Source: Polynucleobacter necessarius
GTDB lineage: Bacteria; Pseudomonadota; Gammaproteobacteria; Burkholderiales; Burkholderiaceae
DNA: 64,000 nucleotides
Reading direction: 5' to 3'
NCBI RefSeq assembly: GCF_900095205.1
Contig: NZ_LT606951.1
Location: 62,001 to 126,000 of the forward strand
Positions 21,283 to 32,577 of the stretch are shown one piece after another. The notes under the pieces are model-generated. The model was not told where the DNA came from. It did not search any database and worked only from the letters and a program-made list of their open reading frames with translations. Positions within the stretch are counted from its first letter, which is position 1, and each line of letters begins with the position of its first letter. The position numbers and the translations under genes were made by a program.

Positions 21283-21955
21283 ATGAGTGCAATAGATCCA
21301 AAGCAAGCCGAGCAAGAAGAGTTGGTTGCGGAGTGGTTGCGTGCTACACCTGGTTTTTTTGAACGCTATGCTGATCTCTTTAATGAGATTCGGATTAGAT
21401 ATCCGCATGAAGATCGCGCTATTTCTTTGCAAGAGCGTCAGATGATAGTATTGTGAACACAAAATCAAGAGCTTAATCGTCGTCTAAGCGAGATATTGCA
21501 CTTTGGTAGTCGTAACGATAAAACGCAACAAAGTTTGGTAGCCTGGTTATTGCGCTTAAAAGGCAAACAATAAGTCGGATGTTGAGGATGCAATTACTTT
21601 GGGTTTGGCGAATGTCTTTGAAGTGGATTCAGCTCAGTTGTTATCACCTAATTCTGCTTTTGGCCCTTGGGTGGATACGCCCTTATGTGATTCAGCAAAA
21701 GAGTTAGCCGCCGCCAGCGTAGATCTCTTAGCAAGTCAAACGACAATTGACCCTGATTGGCAAAGCATGGTGGCCATTGGTTTGTCAATAGGTAAAAGCA
21801 TTGGTGCAAATCAATCACCAGCAGTATTACTACTAGCAAGTAAAGACGAATCCCGTTTCACGGCTGATATGGGTGCATTTTATTTGCGTCAGATCGCTGA
21901 ATTAACTGCTGCAGCTTTGGATCGTATCCAGGCTTATGAAACTAAAGGCGACTGA
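21283..21955 (+). pseudogene. DUF484 family protein, stop plus frameshift
   Basis: ATG 21283 gives EEELVAEWLRATPGFF-like residues (EQEELVAEWLRATPGFFERY), typical of DUF484 proteins, which often sit upstream of xerC. In-frame TGA at 21454-21456 follows ERQMIVL (likely former Arg CGA). A frameshift near 21565 leads into SDVEDAITLGLANVFEVDSA and a GAF-like C-terminal region ending at 21955. The end overlaps the xerC start by 20 bases. Function of the family is unknown. Confidence 0.75.
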
Positions 21956-22937
21956 TCTCCATCCTCTCATGCAAGAGTATTTGCATGAGCTACATGTTTT
22001 GCGCCAACTTTCGCCGCATACGCTTAAAGCATACGGTATGGATTTGAGCGACCTCCAAAATTTTGCACTTGATGATTCCATCGAGTTATTAAAAGTTAGT
22101 AATGGCCATGTGCGCTGTTGGGCTGGGCGCTTGCATTCCAAAGGCAAGTCATCGAGAAGCATTGCTAGAGCACTTTCTGCATGGCGTGGTTGGTATGACT
22201 GGCTGACAGAGAAAGACGCGCGACGGGATGCACGCGCAGGGAAGGTAGCCAATAACCTAGTCGCCAATCCGGTTGACGATGTAAAAGCGCCTAAACGTTT
22301 GAAGTCTTTACCCAAAGCTCTTTCAGTTGAGCAAGCACTCTCGCTAGTTAATCAGGCGGTGAAAGAGGCTGCAGAAAAGAAGGATTTGGAATCAATACGT
22401 GATGCTGCAATCATTGATTTGTTGTATTCCTCAGGTTTGCGTTTATCAGAGTTACTGGGCATCGATGTCATGCAAAGCAAAGATCGTCAGCATGAGTCTG
22501 CTGGCTGGTTAGATTGGGATGCTGCCGAGGTGACAGTTTTGGGTAAGGGCGGCAAACGGCGCTCTGTCCCGGTAGGTGTGCCCGCAATGAAGTCACTGCT
22601 TGCATGGAGAGAGCTTCGGGATGCCGGTAATTACGTGCAAGAATCGCTCGCTTTATTTTTATCTGCCACCGGCAAGCGCTTATCACCTCGCACGGTACAG
22701 GAGCGATTACGCACTTTGGCCATGCGTGCTGGTTTGCCTACTCATGTTCATCCGCATATGATGCGCCATAGTTTTGCAAGTCATGTGCTGCAATCTTCCC
22801 AGGATTTACGTGCTGTTCAGAAGATGTTGGGGCATGCCAGTATTGCTAGTACCCAGATTTATACCTCCTTAGACTTTCAGCACCTTGCTCAGGCATACGA
22901 TAAAGCGCATCCACGTGCAAAGGCTGGCAAAGGCTGA
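21936..22937 (+). CDS. xerC: Tyrosine recombinase XerC
   Basis: Resolves chromosome dimers at dif with XerD. 333 residues. N-terminal SAM-like domain (LMQEYLHELHVLRQLSPHTL), then the catalytic domain with the full set: SSGLRLSELLGID (Arg, about 168), GKGGKRRSVPVG (Lys), HPHMMRHSFASHVL (His and Arg), LGHASIASTQIYTS (His and nucleophile Tyr, about 308). It has a linker insert around residues 90-110 (TEKDARRDARAGKV). No mobile-element signature adjoins it, so a housekeeping role is preferred. Intact. Confidence 0.9.
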   Translation: MKLKATDLHPLMQEYLHELHVLRQLSPHTLKAYGMDLSDLQNFALDDSIELLKVSNGHVRCWAGRLHSKGKSSRSIARALSAWRGWYDWLTEKDARRDARAGKVANNLVANPVDDVKAPKRLKSLPKALSVEQALSLVNQAVKEAAEKKDLESIRDAAIIDLLYSSGLRLSELLGIDVMQSKDRQHESAGWLDWDAAEVTVLGKGGKRRSVPVGVPAMKSLLAWRELRDAGNYVQESLALFLSATGKRLSPRTVQERLRTLAMRAGLPTHVHPHMMRHSFASHVLQSSQDLRAVQKMLGHASIASTQIYTSLDFQHLAQAYDKAHPRAKAGKG

Positions 22938-23000
22938 AGAACTCGGTAATATAGAAGGTTTCCCGCTTTGGGAAATGATGGCATTTTGATTGGATTATCC

Positions 23001-24023
23001 ATGGCACTAATTCCTGTAACCATTTTGACGGGCTTCCTGGGAAGCGGTAAAACCACTTTGCTCAAGCACATTTTGACGGAAGAGCACGGTAAAAAAATTG
23101 CTGTGATTGAGAACGAATTCGGCGAAGAAAATATTGATAACGATATCTTGGTTCAAGACAACCAAGAAAACATTGTGCAGATGAGCAATGGTTGTATTTG
23201 CTGCACCATTCGAGGTGACCTAGTAGAGGCCCTGAATGAGCTGTGGGAGCAACGCAAGGATAAGAAAATTAGCTTTGATCGCGTGGTGATTGAAACTACC
23301 GGCGTTGCTAATCCTGGTCCTGTTGCCCAGACCTTTTTTATGGATGATGATGTTGCCGACCATTACGTCTTGGATGCTGTAGTTACTTTAGTAGATGCTA
23401 AGCATGGCCAACAGCAACTTAATGAGCATGAAGAGGCTCAGCGCCAGGTAGGTTTTGCAGATCAAATCTTTATTACTAAGACGGATCTTGTTTCTCCAGC
23501 TGATGTGGGGGCCTTGCGCAATCGCTTATTGCATATGAATCCTAGGGCCCCTATAACAGGCATTTTTAAGGGCATAGTGCCATTAAATGCTGTTTTGGAC
23601 CTTAAGGGCTTTAATCTGAATGCCAAGCTGGATATTGACCTCCATTTCCTGGAGCAGGAAGACCATGATCGTGCCAATTGCGGTCATGACCACAACCATG
23701 ATCACCATGGTCATGCCGGGCATATAGACCGTATTCAGTCCTTTGTTTTTCGTAGTGATAAACCCTTTGATCATAAAAAACTGGAAGACTTCCTAGGAGG
23801 CATTTTGGAGGTCTTTGGTGAGAAGATACTGCGTTATAAAGGTGTGCTCTATGTGAAGGGAAGTGCTCGAAAAGTGGTATTCCAGGGGGTTCATCAGATG
23901 ATGGGCAGTGATTTAGCCGGTCCATGGGGGGTAGAGCCCAAGCAAACCCGCATGGTGTTTATAGGGATCGACTTACCTAAAGACACCCTATTGGCTGGGC
24001 TTGAGGGATGTTTGGTTAAGTAG
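23001..24023 (+). CDS. COG0523 (CobW/ZNG1-type) metal-chaperone GTPase
   Basis: 340 residues from ATG 23001, chosen because [19 protein letters not shown] starts the family motif; an upstream in-frame TTG adds an unrelated leader. G1 GFLGSGKTT, metal-binding CxCC in [11 protein letters not shown] (about residues 64-74), and ITKTDLVSP (G4). A His-rich loop [13 protein letters not shown] at about 230-243 probably binds zinc. The CobW C-terminal domain follows. These GTPases insert or deliver metals, often under zinc limitation. No Zur-like operator was recognised upstream. Intact. Confidence 0.88.
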   Translation: MALIPVTILTGFLGSGKTTLLKHILTEEHGKKIAVIENEFGEENIDNDILVQDNQENIVQMSNGCICCTIRGDLVEALNELWEQRKDKKISFDRVVIETTGVANPGPVAQTFFMDDDVADHYVLDAVVTLVDAKHGQQQLNEHEEAQRQVGFADQIFITKTDLVSPADVGALRNRLLHMNPRAPITGIFKGIVPLNAVLDLKGFNLNAKLDIDLHFLEQEDHDRANCGHDHNHDHHGHAGHIDRIQSFVFRSDKPFDHKKLEDFLGGILEVFGEKILRYKGVLYVKGSARKVVFQGVHQMMGSDLAGPWGVEPKQTRMVFIGIDLPKDTLLAGLEGCLVK

Positions 24024-24131
24024 GATTCGGGTACAATCCGCCGCCACGGTCAATATTTCTAAACATTGATTTTGTGGCAGTAAAAGTTTAGCAGAATGAG
24101 GCAATAATGCTTCAAACCAGGGAAGAATGAG

Positions 24132-24620
24132 ATGATGGCAAAAACAGCAACAAAACCAGCGGCTCTTGCAAAAGCTAGCAGCAAAGCTTCAAGCACAAAA
24201 GTTGCAAAAGGCGCATCACTTGCTGAGGCAGAATTGCTCAAGATGTCCGATAAGGACTATATGAATGCTGCGCAGCTGGATTTTTTCCGTCAAAAATTGC
24301 TCACTCTTAAAGAAGACATTCTGAAAAATGCTTCTGAAACTACCGAGCATCTGCGTGAAAATATTTTGGTTCCTGATCCAGCTGATCGCGCAACCATTGA
24401 AGAAGAGCATGCATTGGAATTGCGTACACGTGATCGTGAGCGCAAATTGCTCAAAAAAGTAGAGCAAGCTTTGGCGCGTATTGAATCCGGTGACTACGGT
24501 TGGTGTGAAGAAACTGGTGAGCCTATTGGCTTAAACCGCTTAATTGCAAGACCTACAGCCAATTTATCTCTTGAAGCACAAGAGCGTCGGGAACTCTGTC
24601 AAAAATTATTTGGCGAATAA
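24132..24620 (+). CDS. dksA: RNA polymerase-binding transcription factor DksA
   Basis: Works with ppGpp at RNA polymerase. 162 residues with an Ala/Lys-rich N-terminal tail (about residues 1-35), a coiled-coil ([39 protein letters not shown] with the tip DPADRA) and the C-terminal globule [18 protein letters not shown]. Only one of the four zinc cysteines of E. coli DksA is at its place (CEET, later SLEA), as is usual in Burkholderiales forms. Starts at ATG 24132 or 24135. Intact. Confidence 0.92.
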   Translation: MMAKTATKPAALAKASSKASSTKVAKGASLAEAELLKMSDKDYMNAAQLDFFRQKLLTLKEDILKNASETTEHLRENILVPDPADRATIEEEHALELRTRDRERKLLKKVEQALARIESGDYGWCEETGEPIGLNRLIARPTANLSLEAQERRELCQKLFGE

Positions 24621-24633
24621 ATTTGAAGCAGCG

Positions 24634-25536
24634 ATGACTAAGAATTTATCTACTATTAGTGATATTCCTCCTTTGTTAAAGGCGGAGATTTTGGCAGAAG
24701 CTTTGCCTTATATCCGTTCATATCACGGCAAAACAATTGTGATTAAGTATGGTGGAAACGCCATGGTTGAAGAGCGCCTCAAGGAAAGTTTTGCGCGTGA
24801 TGTCATTCTATTGAAACTGGTTGGCATGAATCCGGTCGTGGTTCATGGTGGCGGCCCGCAAATTGATGAAGCTCTCAAGAAAATTGGTAAGACAGGCGCC
24901 TTTATTCAGGGTATGCGTGTAACCGATGAAGAAATCATGGAGGTTGTGGAATGGGTTCTTGGCGGTGAAGTGCAACAAGATATCGTAATGCTCATTAACC
25001 ATTTTGGCGGCCAAGCAGTTGGCTTAACCGGCAAAGACGGTGGACTCATTCGTGCCAAGAAAATGTTAGTTGCTGATGAAAAGCAAGCTGGTGGAATGAT
25101 TGACCTAGGATTTGTCGGTGAAATTGAAGCTATCAACCCTGCGGTTGTTAAGGCTTTGCAGGACGATGCATTTATTCCAGTGATTTCGCCAATCGGATTT
25201 AGCGAAGAAGGTCAGGCTTATAACATCAACGCTGATCTAGTTGCCGGCAAGATGGCCGAAATTCTGCACGCTGAAAAATTAGTCATGATGACTAATATTC
25301 CTGGAGTGATGGATAAAAATGGCACCTTATTAACGGATTTAACCGCTCGAGAAATTGACGGCTTGTTTGCCGATGGCACAATTTCTGGGGGTATGTTGCC
25401 AAAGATCTCTTCTGCACTAGATGCTGCAAAGAGCGGGGTGAATTCAGTCCATATTATTGATGGCCGCATTGAACATTCATTGTTGTTAGAAATTTTGACC
25501 GAGCAGGCATTCGGTACGATGATCCGGTCTAGATAA
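24634..25536 (+). CDS. argB: Acetylglutamate kinase
   Basis: Second step of arginine biosynthesis. 300 residues from ATG 24634, just after dksA; earlier starts would overlap dksA. Motifs: [12 protein letters not shown] (phosphate binding), [46 protein letters not shown] and GVMDKNG. Intact, with 10 bp to slmA. It lies between regulators, not in an arg operon. Confidence 0.95.
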   Translation: MTKNLSTISDIPPLLKAEILAEALPYIRSYHGKTIVIKYGGNAMVEERLKESFARDVILLKLVGMNPVVVHGGGPQIDEALKKIGKTGAFIQGMRVTDEEIMEVVEWVLGGEVQQDIVMLINHFGGQAVGLTGKDGGLIRAKKMLVADEKQAGGMIDLGFVGEIEAINPAVVKALQDDAFIPVISPIGFSEEGQAYNINADLVAGKMAEILHAEKLVMMTNIPGVMDKNGTLLTDLTAREIDGLFADGTISGGMLPKISSALDAAKSGVNSVHIIDGRIEHSLLLEILTEQAFGTMIRSR

Positions 25537-25546
25537 GTAAATCACG

Positions 25547-26197
25547 ATGCGCGAATCCCTAGAGCCAGCAGATATCAACGACAGCAGCGCTGACGCTGGC
25601 AAGACACGCAAGCGTCCACGCCCAGGCGAGCGTCGTTTGCAGATATTGCAGGTGCTTGCTGAGATGTTGCAAAACCCTAAAGGTGAGCGTGTGACTACAG
25701 CCGCTTTAGCTGCCAAGATTGAGGTTTCAGAGGCTGCCTTGTATCGGCATTTCGCCAGCAAGGCGCAGATGTTCGAAGGCCTGATTTCTTTTATTGAGCA
25801 AACTGTTTTTGGATTGATTAATCAAATCAATCAGAAAGAAGAGTCTGGTCTTGCGCAGGCGCGTGGCATTTTGCAAATGCTACTTTTCTTTGCCGAGAAA
25901 AATCCCGGCATGACGTGTGTTTTATTGGGAGATGCTTTATTACAAGAGGACGATCGTTTGCAAGAGCGTATTACGCAAGTGCTAGATTGTGTTGAAGCTT
26001 CTCTTAAACAAGCTTTGCGAATTGCCCAAACCCAGGGCGGCAACTGGGGACAGCTGGGGCAAGAAGAGGTGAGTATTCGCGCTGCCATGTTGATGAGTTT
26101 TGTTTTGGGCCGTTGGCATTGCTTTGCTCGTAGCGGATTTAAGAAGTTGCCTACTGAAGCGTCCGATGTTAGTTTGCGCCTTCTCCTGTCAGAATGA
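25547..26197 (+). CDS. slmA: Nucleoid occlusion factor SlmA (TetR family)
   Basis: 216 residues with an N-terminal TetR-type helix-turn-helix: [20 protein letters not shown], then [20 protein letters not shown] (recognition helix about residues 55-70). The C-terminal domain includes [20 protein letters not shown]. The length and the acidic leader ([20 protein letters not shown]) fit SlmA, which binds nucleoid sites and blocks FtsZ. Its TGA overlaps the metX ATG. A TetR metabolic regulator is the alternative. Confidence 0.82.
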   Translation: MRESLEPADINDSSADAGKTRKRPRPGERRLQILQVLAEMLQNPKGERVTTAALAAKIEVSEAALYRHFASKAQMFEGLISFIEQTVFGLINQINQKEESGLAQARGILQMLLFFAEKNPGMTCVLLGDALLQEDDRLQERITQVLDCVEASLKQALRIAQTQGGNWGQLGQEEVSIRAAMLMSFVLGRWHCFARSGFKKLPTEASDVSLRLLLSE

Positions 26198-27330
26198 GCG
26201 AGTTACACCTCTCTAGAAACACCATTCACTTTGCCGAGCCCTTGCCTTTGCAAAGTGGCGCCATGCTGTCTGGCTACGATCTAGTGATTGAAACTTACGG
26301 CAAACTGAACGCCGATAAAAGTAATGCTGTACTGGTTTGTCATGCACTCAATGCATCCCATCACGTAGCAGGTCCAAGTCCCGACGATCCAGAAGATATT
26401 GGCTGGTGGGACAACATGATTGGTCCTGGTAAGCCAGTGGACACCAATCATTTCTTTGTTATCGGCGTAAATAATTTAGGCTCTTGCTTTGGTTCAACTG
26501 GACCCATGAGCATTAATTCTGCCACCGGCAAGCCTTATGGCGCTGATTTCCCTGTTGTTACGGTCGAAGACTGGGTCAATACCCAAGCTCGCCTGGCTGA
26601 CAAGCTAGGTATTCGTAAATTTGCGGCTGTGATGGGTGGTAGTTTGGGTGGTATGCAGGCAATGGCTTGGGCTATTCGGTTCCCCAAGCGAATTGATCAT
26701 TGCGTAGTGGTAGCTTCTACTCCGAGATTAAGCGCTCAAAATATTGCCTTTAATGAAGTGGCACGCAATGCCATTTTGTCCGACCCTGATTTTCATGGCG
26801 GAAATTATTATGAGTATGGTGTGGTGCCAAAACGTGGCTTACGCTTAGCTCGTATAGTTGGACATATTACCTATTTGTCAGATGATGATATGGCCGAGAA
26901 ATTTGGTCGTGAATTACAACGTCCAAATGGCGAATCTGATGACTATCGTTTTAGTTTTGACGTTGAGTTTGAAGTTGAAAGTTATTTACGTCATCAGGAC
27001 GATAAATTCTCAACTTACTTCGATGCCAATACTTACCTACTCATTACACGCGCCCTAGATTATTTTGATCCGGCGCGTCGTTACGACGGCAGTCTTAATC
27101 GAGCTTTAGCAGAGGTGCAGGCTAAATTTTTGGTGGTGAGTTTTTCAACAGATTGGCGCTTTCCACCAGATCGTAGTCGTGAGATTGTTCAGTCCTTACT
27201 CAGTAACAAGAGTGAAGTTACTTATGCGGAGATTGATGCGCCGCATGGCCACAATGCATTCTTGTTGGATGATGCGCGCTACCATAATCTAGTTCGCGCT
27301 TACTTTAAGCAAATGCTTGAGGCTCAATGA
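26194..27330 (+). CDS. metX: Homoserine O-acyltransferase MetX
   Basis: First committed step of methionine synthesis, 378 residues, alpha/beta-hydrolase fold. [17 protein letters not shown] (oxyanion region), nucleophile elbow [16 protein letters not shown] (Ser about residue 149), the acid in [16 protein letters not shown] and catalytic His in [12 protein letters not shown]. In many Betaproteobacteria this gene makes O-succinyl-homoserine (MetXS); sequence alone does not settle acetyl versus succinyl here. ATGATG overlaps metW. Intact. Confidence 0.93.
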   Translation: MSELHLSRNTIHFAEPLPLQSGAMLSGYDLVIETYGKLNADKSNAVLVCHALNASHHVAGPSPDDPEDIGWWDNMIGPGKPVDTNHFFVIGVNNLGSCFGSTGPMSINSATGKPYGADFPVVTVEDWVNTQARLADKLGIRKFAAVMGGSLGGMQAMAWAIRFPKRIDHCVVVASTPRLSAQNIAFNEVARNAILSDPDFHGGNYYEYGVVPKRGLRLARIVGHITYLSDDDMAEKFGRELQRPNGESDDYRFSFDVEFEVESYLRHQDDKFSTYFDANTYLLITRALDYFDPARRYDGSLNRALAEVQAKFLVVSFSTDWRFPPDRSREIVQSLLSNKSEVTYAEIDAPHGHNAFLLDDARYHNLVRAYFKQMLEAQ

Positions 27331-27923
27331 TGAGTATTCATAATAAGCGTGCCGATTTTTCTGCCATAGCGAATTGGATTGCACCCAATAGTCAGGTGCT
27401 GGATCTTGGTTGTGGCGATGGGAGTTTTCTGGAGTTTTTGCAGAAACAAAAACCAGTGCGTTCCTATGGTGTAGAAATTGATGATTCACGCGTACTTGCC
27501 TGCGTACAAAAAGGTCTGAATGTTATCCAGCAAGACTTAGAAGGTGGCCTAGCATTATTTGAAGACAATAGTTTTGATACTGTTGTGCTGTCTCAGACGC
27601 TTCAAACTATTCATCAAACTGAAAAGATATTGCGTGAGGTAGTGCGCGTAGGAAAAGAGTCGGTGATTTCTTTTCCAAATTTTGGGCATTGGTCACATCG
27701 GCTCGCTGTAGGCTTCGGTCATATGCCGGTTTCTAAGAGCTTGCCTTACCAGTGGTATAACACGCCAAATGTCCGTGTTTTGACAGTTGCCGATTTTGAG
27801 AGATTGGCTTCAAGCCTTGGTCTGAAAGTGCTCGATCAATGCATCCTGCATGAAGGTCGCCAAGTTACCATGATGCCAAACCTATTTGGCAGTCTCGCTT
27901 TATTCCGCATTCGACGTGCCTAA
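27327..27923 (+). CDS. metW: Methionine biosynthesis protein MetW
   Basis: 198 residues with a SAM-methyltransferase-like fold: [18 protein letters not shown] (motif I, about residues 20-37), [10 protein letters not shown] and [11 protein letters not shown]. The conserved [20 protein letters not shown] follows. MetW is the standard partner of MetX and supports its activity. It starts at ATG 27327 or 27330, overlapping metX, and its end overlaps the ampG start. Intact. Confidence 0.93.
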   Translation: MMSIHNKRADFSAIANWIAPNSQVLDLGCGDGSFLEFLQKQKPVRSYGVEIDDSRVLACVQKGLNVIQQDLEGGLALFEDNSFDTVVLSQTLQTIHQTEKILREVVRVGKESVISFPNFGHWSHRLAVGFGHMPVSKSLPYQWYNTPNVRVLTVADFERLASSLGLKVLDQCILHEGRQVTMMPNLFGSLALFRIRRA

Positions 27924-29316
27924 CAAGCTGCTCAATGTAGTGCAGTCGTGGCTTAAAGACTTTCGCGTTTATCTCGAATGGCCTTGTTCGCGCATGTTGT
28001 TCTTGGGCTTTTCTGCAGGCCTTCCTTTGCTGTTGATTCTTGGAACCCTCAGCTTTTGGCTGCGCGAAGCTGATATTGATCGCAGTACGATTGGTTACTT
28101 AACCTGGGTTGGTTTGATCTATGCATTCAAGTGGGTATGGGCTCCGCTGGTTGATCGTCTGCAAATTCCGCTTTTAACAAAGTTATTTGGTCGACGCCGT
28201 AGTTGGCTGCTCTTTGCGCAAGCCCTCATCATCATCGGTTTAATTTTGATGTCAAATTTAGATCCCAAGCTTGCGCTCGAGTCTCTTGTTTAGTGTGCAC
28301 TATTAGTTGTTTTTGGGTCTGCTACCCAAGATATTGCTTTGGATGCTTTTCGTATTGAGTCAGCCACTAGCGATCATCAAGCAGCTTTAGCTGCCACCTA
28401 TCAAACAGGTTATCGACTCGCATTAATTTGGGCTGGTGCCGGAGTGCTCTGGCTGGCTGCTCGAGCAGAAATAGGAAGTGGCTATGATGCGAGTACTTGG
28501 CAATTTGCCTACCTCTGTACGGCGGCCTCTATTGGGGTTGGGGTGATTACAACGTTATTAAGTAAAGAACCGGCTCAGTATAAGTTAGCAAAAGTTCGTA
28601 CAGCCAAAGCATGGCTTTACCAAACATTGATTGAGCCCTTTGCAGAATTTATCACGCGCTATCGCTGGCATGCTATTTTGATCTTAGCTTTAATTGCAGT
28701 CTATCACATTAGTGATGTTGTGATGGGCATCATGGCAAATCCATTTTATGTGGATATGGGCTACACCAAAGACGAAGTGGCTGCTGTTAGTAAAGTATTC
28801 GGCGTGGTGATGACCTTGGTAGGTGCGTTTGTTGGCGGTGTACTTACGCTACGCTTTGGTGTCTTGAAAATTTTATTTGTGGGCGCGATTCTTTCGGCGG
28901 TAAGCAATTTACTCTTTGCCTGGTTAGCAACTCAAGGGCATGATTTACATGGTTTGATTTGGGCCATTTCTGCGGATAACCTGAGTTCAGGCATAGCTAG
29001 TGCAGCCTTTATTGCGTTCTTATCTGCGCTTACCAATATTCGTTACTCTGCAACTCAGTACGCCCTATTTAGCTCGATGATGTTACTTCTCCCTAAGTGG
29101 TTGGCAGGCTTTTCGGGGGTGTTTGTGGATCACTTTGGGTACCAAGCATTCTTCTATGGCACCGCCATTATTGGTGCTCCCGTCCTGCTCCTCATTTGGG
29201 CAACGATTCATTTCAAGATCGTCCAGATCAAAAAAGGGGGGAGTAATTCCCTTGCTATTTTTTATTACTGCTTAAATTTTCCAGTCGTAATCGACCGTGA
29301 GTGGAGCATGGTCTGA
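27916..29316 (+). pseudogene. AmpG-like muropeptide permease (MFS), amber stop
   Basis: From GTG 27916 the frame encodes FLGFSAGLPLLLILGTLSFW and TIGYLTWVGLIYAFKWVWAP, both characteristic of AmpG, which imports anhydro-muropeptides for recycling. TAG at 28291-28293 interrupts, and the same frame continues with FGSATQDIALDAFRIES and later membrane segments (ADNLSSGIASAAFIAFLSAL). The last residues after an A6-G6 stretch near 29230 look non-native and run into the xth 3' end, suggesting another indel. Otherwise the frame is open for over 1 kb, so decay is recent. Confidence 0.82.
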
Positions 29317-30054
29317 GAATTTCTCATCTTTATATATAGCTGTTTTTTTAGCGCTTGCAGCGATACCCGGCGTAGTGATGTGGTAATCAATGCGCCAACC
29401 TATATTCTTAGCATAAGCTTGCCCGCGATTACTCCACCAGGTATAGCAAGCCTCAGTTGCTTCGGGCTCAAGCTGGCGATAGACATCTACATAACCAACT
29501 TTGCTAAACAGATGGGTAAGCCATGCGCGCTCTTCTGGCAAGAAACCAGAATTTTTGAGATTACCTTTCCAGTTTTTTAGATCAATCTCTTGGTGGGCGA
29601 TATTCACATCGCCGCAGAGTACGATTTCACGACCTGATTTTTTGAGAGAAACAAGATGAGGTAGAAAGCTATCAAGATAACGATATTTTGCTTCTTGGCG
29701 TTCGGTTGAGCTTGAGCCTGAGGGCATATAAACAGAAATAACAGAGAGACCTTTAAAGCGCGCCTCTACATATCGTCCCTCGGCATCAAACTCTTCATTC
29801 CCATAGCCGTACAAGACTTCATCAGGCTTGTGAGGGGTGTAAATACCGCAGCCGCTATAGCCTTTTTTCTCAGTATGGTGAAAAAAACCATGCATGCCAT
29901 CTGGATTGAGAAGCGCATCTTCTAAGTCGTCACGTTGAGCTTTAAGCTCTTGCATGCAAATGAAGTCAGCCTTTTGCTTGACGGCCCACGGCAGGAAGCC
30001 TTTCTTTATTGCTGAACGGATACCATTGAGATTCGCTGAAATGATGCGTAACAT
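29272..30054 (-). CDS. xth: Exodeoxyribonuclease III
   Basis: AP endonuclease/3'-5' exonuclease of base-excision repair, 260 residues. Motifs in order: MLRIISANLNGIRSAIKKGF (Asn), FICMQELKAQ (metal Glu), SVYMPSGSSS (Tyr), VLCGDVNIAHQEIDL (Asp and Asn), GWRIDYHITTP and DEKFSDHAPLTVDYD (catalytic Asp-His). Starts at ATG 30054, 8 bp from the divergent pyrE start. Its 3' end overlaps the ampG pseudogene. Intact. Confidence 0.95.
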   Translation of the reverse strand: MLRIISANLNGIRSAIKKGFLPWAVKQKADFICMQELKAQRDDLEDALLNPDGMHGFFHHTEKKGYSGCGIYTPHKPDEVLYGYGNEEFDAEGRYVEARFKGLSVISVYMPSGSSSTERQEAKYRYLDSFLPHLVSLKKSGREIVLCGDVNIAHQEIDLKNWKGNLKNSGFLPEERAWLTHLFSKVGYVDVYRQLEPEATEACYTWWSNRGQAYAKNIGWRIDYHITTPGIAASAKKTAIYKDEKFSDHAPLTVDYDWKI

Positions 30055-30062
30055 GTAGGTCT

Positions 30063-30731
30063 ATGAGCTCAAATAATTCAAATCAAGATAACTTTATTCG
30101 TTTTGCCTTGGGGGCAAAAGTTTTGTCCTTTGGAGAGTTTAAAACTAAAGCAGGCAGACTTTCGCCATATTTCTTTAATGCGGGCGAATTTAATGATGGT
30201 GCTCGCTTAAGCGCATTAGGTCGTTCTTATGCAAAAGCCTTACAAGAATCCAAAATACAGTTCGACATGCTCTATGGGCCGGCATATAAAGGGATCGCTT
30301 TAGCCGCTGCTACTGCAATTGCATTGGCGGATGATGGTATTAATGTTCCGTATGCCTACAACCGAAAAGAAGCCAAGAATCATGGAGAAAGTGGTGTATT
30401 GGTTGGCGCACCCGTGAAGGGTAGAGTGGTCATAGTAGATGATGTTATATCAGCAGGCACCTCCGTTAGAGAGTCGGTAGATCTGATTCGTAATGCTGGG
30501 GGCGAACCTGCCGCAGTGTTAATTGCATTGGATCGTATGGAGCGCTCTGGCAATGCCGTAGAAATTGGCGATAAGTCTGCTGTTCAAGCGGTAGAGCAGG
30601 AGTTTGGATTGCCAGTGATTTCAATTGCTAACTTAGCTGGTCTAATGGCTTTCTTAACTGCATCGAGCGACGCTCAATTGACTAATTACTTGCCAGCAGT
30701 CAAAACTTATCGCGAGAAATACGGCATCTAA
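30063..30731 (+). CDS. pyrE: Orotate phosphoribosyltransferase
   Basis: Forms OMP from orotate and PRPP. 222 residues with FGEFKTKAGRLSPYFFNAG at the N-terminus, YGPAYKGIALAAATAIALAD, and the PRPP motif GRVVIVDDVISAGTSVRES (about residues 121-139). Intact. Divergent from xth, sharing an 8-bp gap. Confidence 0.95.
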   Translation: MSSNNSNQDNFIRFALGAKVLSFGEFKTKAGRLSPYFFNAGEFNDGARLSALGRSYAKALQESKIQFDMLYGPAYKGIALAAATAIALADDGINVPYAYNRKEAKNHGESGVLVGAPVKGRVVIVDDVISAGTSVRESVDLIRNAGGEPAAVLIALDRMERSGNAVEIGDKSAVQAVEQEFGLPVISIANLAGLMAFLTASSDAQLTNYLPAVKTYREKYGI

Positions 30732-30749
30732 GAGCAATCGCCCTTAGAT
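30726..30749. terminator. Weak stem between convergent pyrE and dapF
   Basis: ATCTAAG and CTTAGAT form a 7-bp stem spanning both stop codons, with a 10-base loop. There is no T-tract, so terminator function is doubtful. Confidence 0.2.
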
Positions 30750-31646
30750 TTCAGTTTCACCTTCAAACACGGTAACTGCTGGGCCTGTCATGATGACGGG
30801 CTGAATGATTTCTTTTATTTTTCCAGCCCATGCAATTTGTAAGACGCCACCACGCGTATTCACTTTTACTGGTGAGTCTAATAAGCCTCTGCGGACGCCT
30901 GAAACAACTGCCGCACAAGCACCAGTACCGCAGGCCAAAGTTTCTCCAGCGCCCCGCTCATAGACGCGTAGTTTAATTTCATTGCGATTCATGACTTGCA
31001 TGTAGCCCACATTAACTTTCTTTGGAAAGGCTGCAAATTTTTCAATTTCAGGGCCTTCTTCTAGAACGGGCGCGCTATCAACATCGCCAACTACTTGAAC
31101 AGCATGTGGATTACCCATTGAGAGAATGCCCACCAAGCTGTCGTGCATGGCAGGCTGGTTCAATGGAAGCGCGTAAAGCGTTTCATGAAATTCTTGAACG
31201 CTCGCTAAACCGTTTGCATTAAATGGAATATGACTATGTTCAAAAATAGGCGCACCCATATTTACTTCGACTTGGCCATCGGGATGAGACTTGAGCGTGA
31301 GGATGGTATGCGCTACTTCTACTCGAAGGGGGTTTTTATTGGACAAGCCGTGGTCCAATACAAAACGGACAAAGCAACGCGAACCATTGCCGCATTGCTC
31401 TACCTCGCCACCATCCGCATTAAAAATACGATAACGAAAATCAGTATCTGGGCGCGTTGCTTTTTCAACCAACAGAATTTGATCTGCACCAATGCCAAAT
31501 TGGCGATGCGCTAAAGCCTGCCACTGTTCACGAGAAAAATTACTGAGATCTTGATCAATACCATTGAGCACAATGAAATCATTGCCCGCACCATGCATTT
31601 TGGTGAAGCGTAACTTGCGTAATGGGTTACCAGTATTGATACTCAA
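30744..31646 (-). CDS. dapF: Diaminopimelate epimerase
   Basis: Interconverts LL- and meso-DAP for lysine and cell wall. 300 residues. [19 protein letters not shown], then catalytic Cys in [14 protein letters not shown] and [17 protein letters not shown]. The start appears to be TTG 31646, since no ATG precedes the conserved [15 protein letters not shown] 12-residue pre-sequence results. The decayed lipid A acyltransferase ends 11 bp upstream, as in an operon metK-side order. Intact. Confidence 0.93.
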   Translation of the reverse strand: MSINTGNPLRKLRFTKMHGAGNDFIVLNGIDQDLSNFSREQWQALAHRQFGIGADQILLVEKATRPDTDFRYRIFNADGGEVEQCGNGSRCFVRFVLDHGLSNKNPLRVEVAHTILTLKSHPDGQVEVNMGAPIFEHSHIPFNANGLASVQEFHETLYALPLNQPAMHDSLVGILSMGNPHAVQVVGDVDSAPVLEEGPEIEKFAAFPKKVNVGYMQVMNRNEIKLRVYERGAGETLACGTGACAAVVSGVRRGLLDSPVKVNTRGGVLQIAWAGKIKEIIQPVIMTGPAVTVFEGETEI

Positions 31647-31657
31647 AATAGTTCCGT

Positions 31658-32554
31658 TTAATCGTAAAGATTGGGCTTGCCAGGCGGCCTATGTTTAAAG
31701 CGCTTATGCACCCAATAGTACTCTGCTGGTCTTTCACGAACAAGTTCTTCAATGTATTGATTTAAGCGTGCAGTATCTTTTTCAATATCATCGCTAGGAA
31801 AGTTTAGCAGGGGCTCGCTGATATTGCAGGTATATCCCTTCCAGTTTTTATTCAGGGTGGGTGGTCATAAGGCAGACTTCAGCGCCGCTAAGTCTTGCTA
31901 GGCGGGATACAGACGTAATGGTGTTGGTTTGTATGCCAAAGAATGGGGCAAAGACGGAGTCTCGCGGACCAAGATCAATATCTGGTGCAATAAAAATAAA
32001 GTTGCCAGTCTGAATTTCGTGAATGAGATCACGTAAGCGGCTTTGTCTTTCAATGGACTTACCCCCAAAGCGATTTCGCCACTCGATCATTTTTTGATTG
32101 AAAAAAGGATTCTTCATGTTTTGGTATAGGCCAACACCACGTGGCTAGTCATATTGGTTAGCAAGCACTGAAAGCGCCATAAAGCCACCTTCAAGGCCAA
32201 CAAAGTGGGGATTAATCAGTAGTCGCGATTTACGATCGCCTAAGGTGATAGCCGATTCAATGTTGACAATGTCGGTAATTTGCTTACCGCTACCAAGCCA
32301 AATATGACTTCTTATACACTGCGACCAAATAATTTGCAGTGCTCTATAGCAAGCTCGTCAATTTCTTTTTCGCTGAGATTAGGAAAACACAAGCGTAAAT
32401 TGGTTTTCACTACATGCGTACGACCATTTGGAATATGGGCTGCTAGCCATCCAAGCCCATATCCTACATAGACGGTAATGGTGTAAGGTAAAAAAGCAAA
32501 GAGGCGCAAAAGACTCAGCGCTAAAAAGTTGAAGAGGTTCTGTAACCAGGTCAT
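31658..32554 (-). pseudogene. Lipid A biosynthesis acyltransferase (LpxL/HtrB family), copy 2, broken
   Basis: From ATG 32554 the protein begins with an anchor (FNFLALSLLRLFAFLPYTIT) and HVVKTNLRLCFPNLSEKEID. An in-frame stop region near 32312, then frame changes near 32130 and 31855, separate LVGLEGGFMAL-type active-site residues (rebuilt from the other frame), WRNRFGGKSIERQSRLRDLI, APFFGIQTNTITSVSRLARL and [19 protein letters not shown], which ends at 31658. Its tail is nearly the same as copy 1 at 8606-9508 in both protein and DNA. Inactive. Confidence 0.82.
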
Positions 32555-32577
32555 TTCAAAAATGATAAAGAATTTAT

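Noticed and set aside
21936..22937. The tyrosine recombinase as a phage or integron integrase.
   Set aside because: It follows DUF484 as housekeeping xerC does, and no attachment site, tRNA or phage gene adjoins it.
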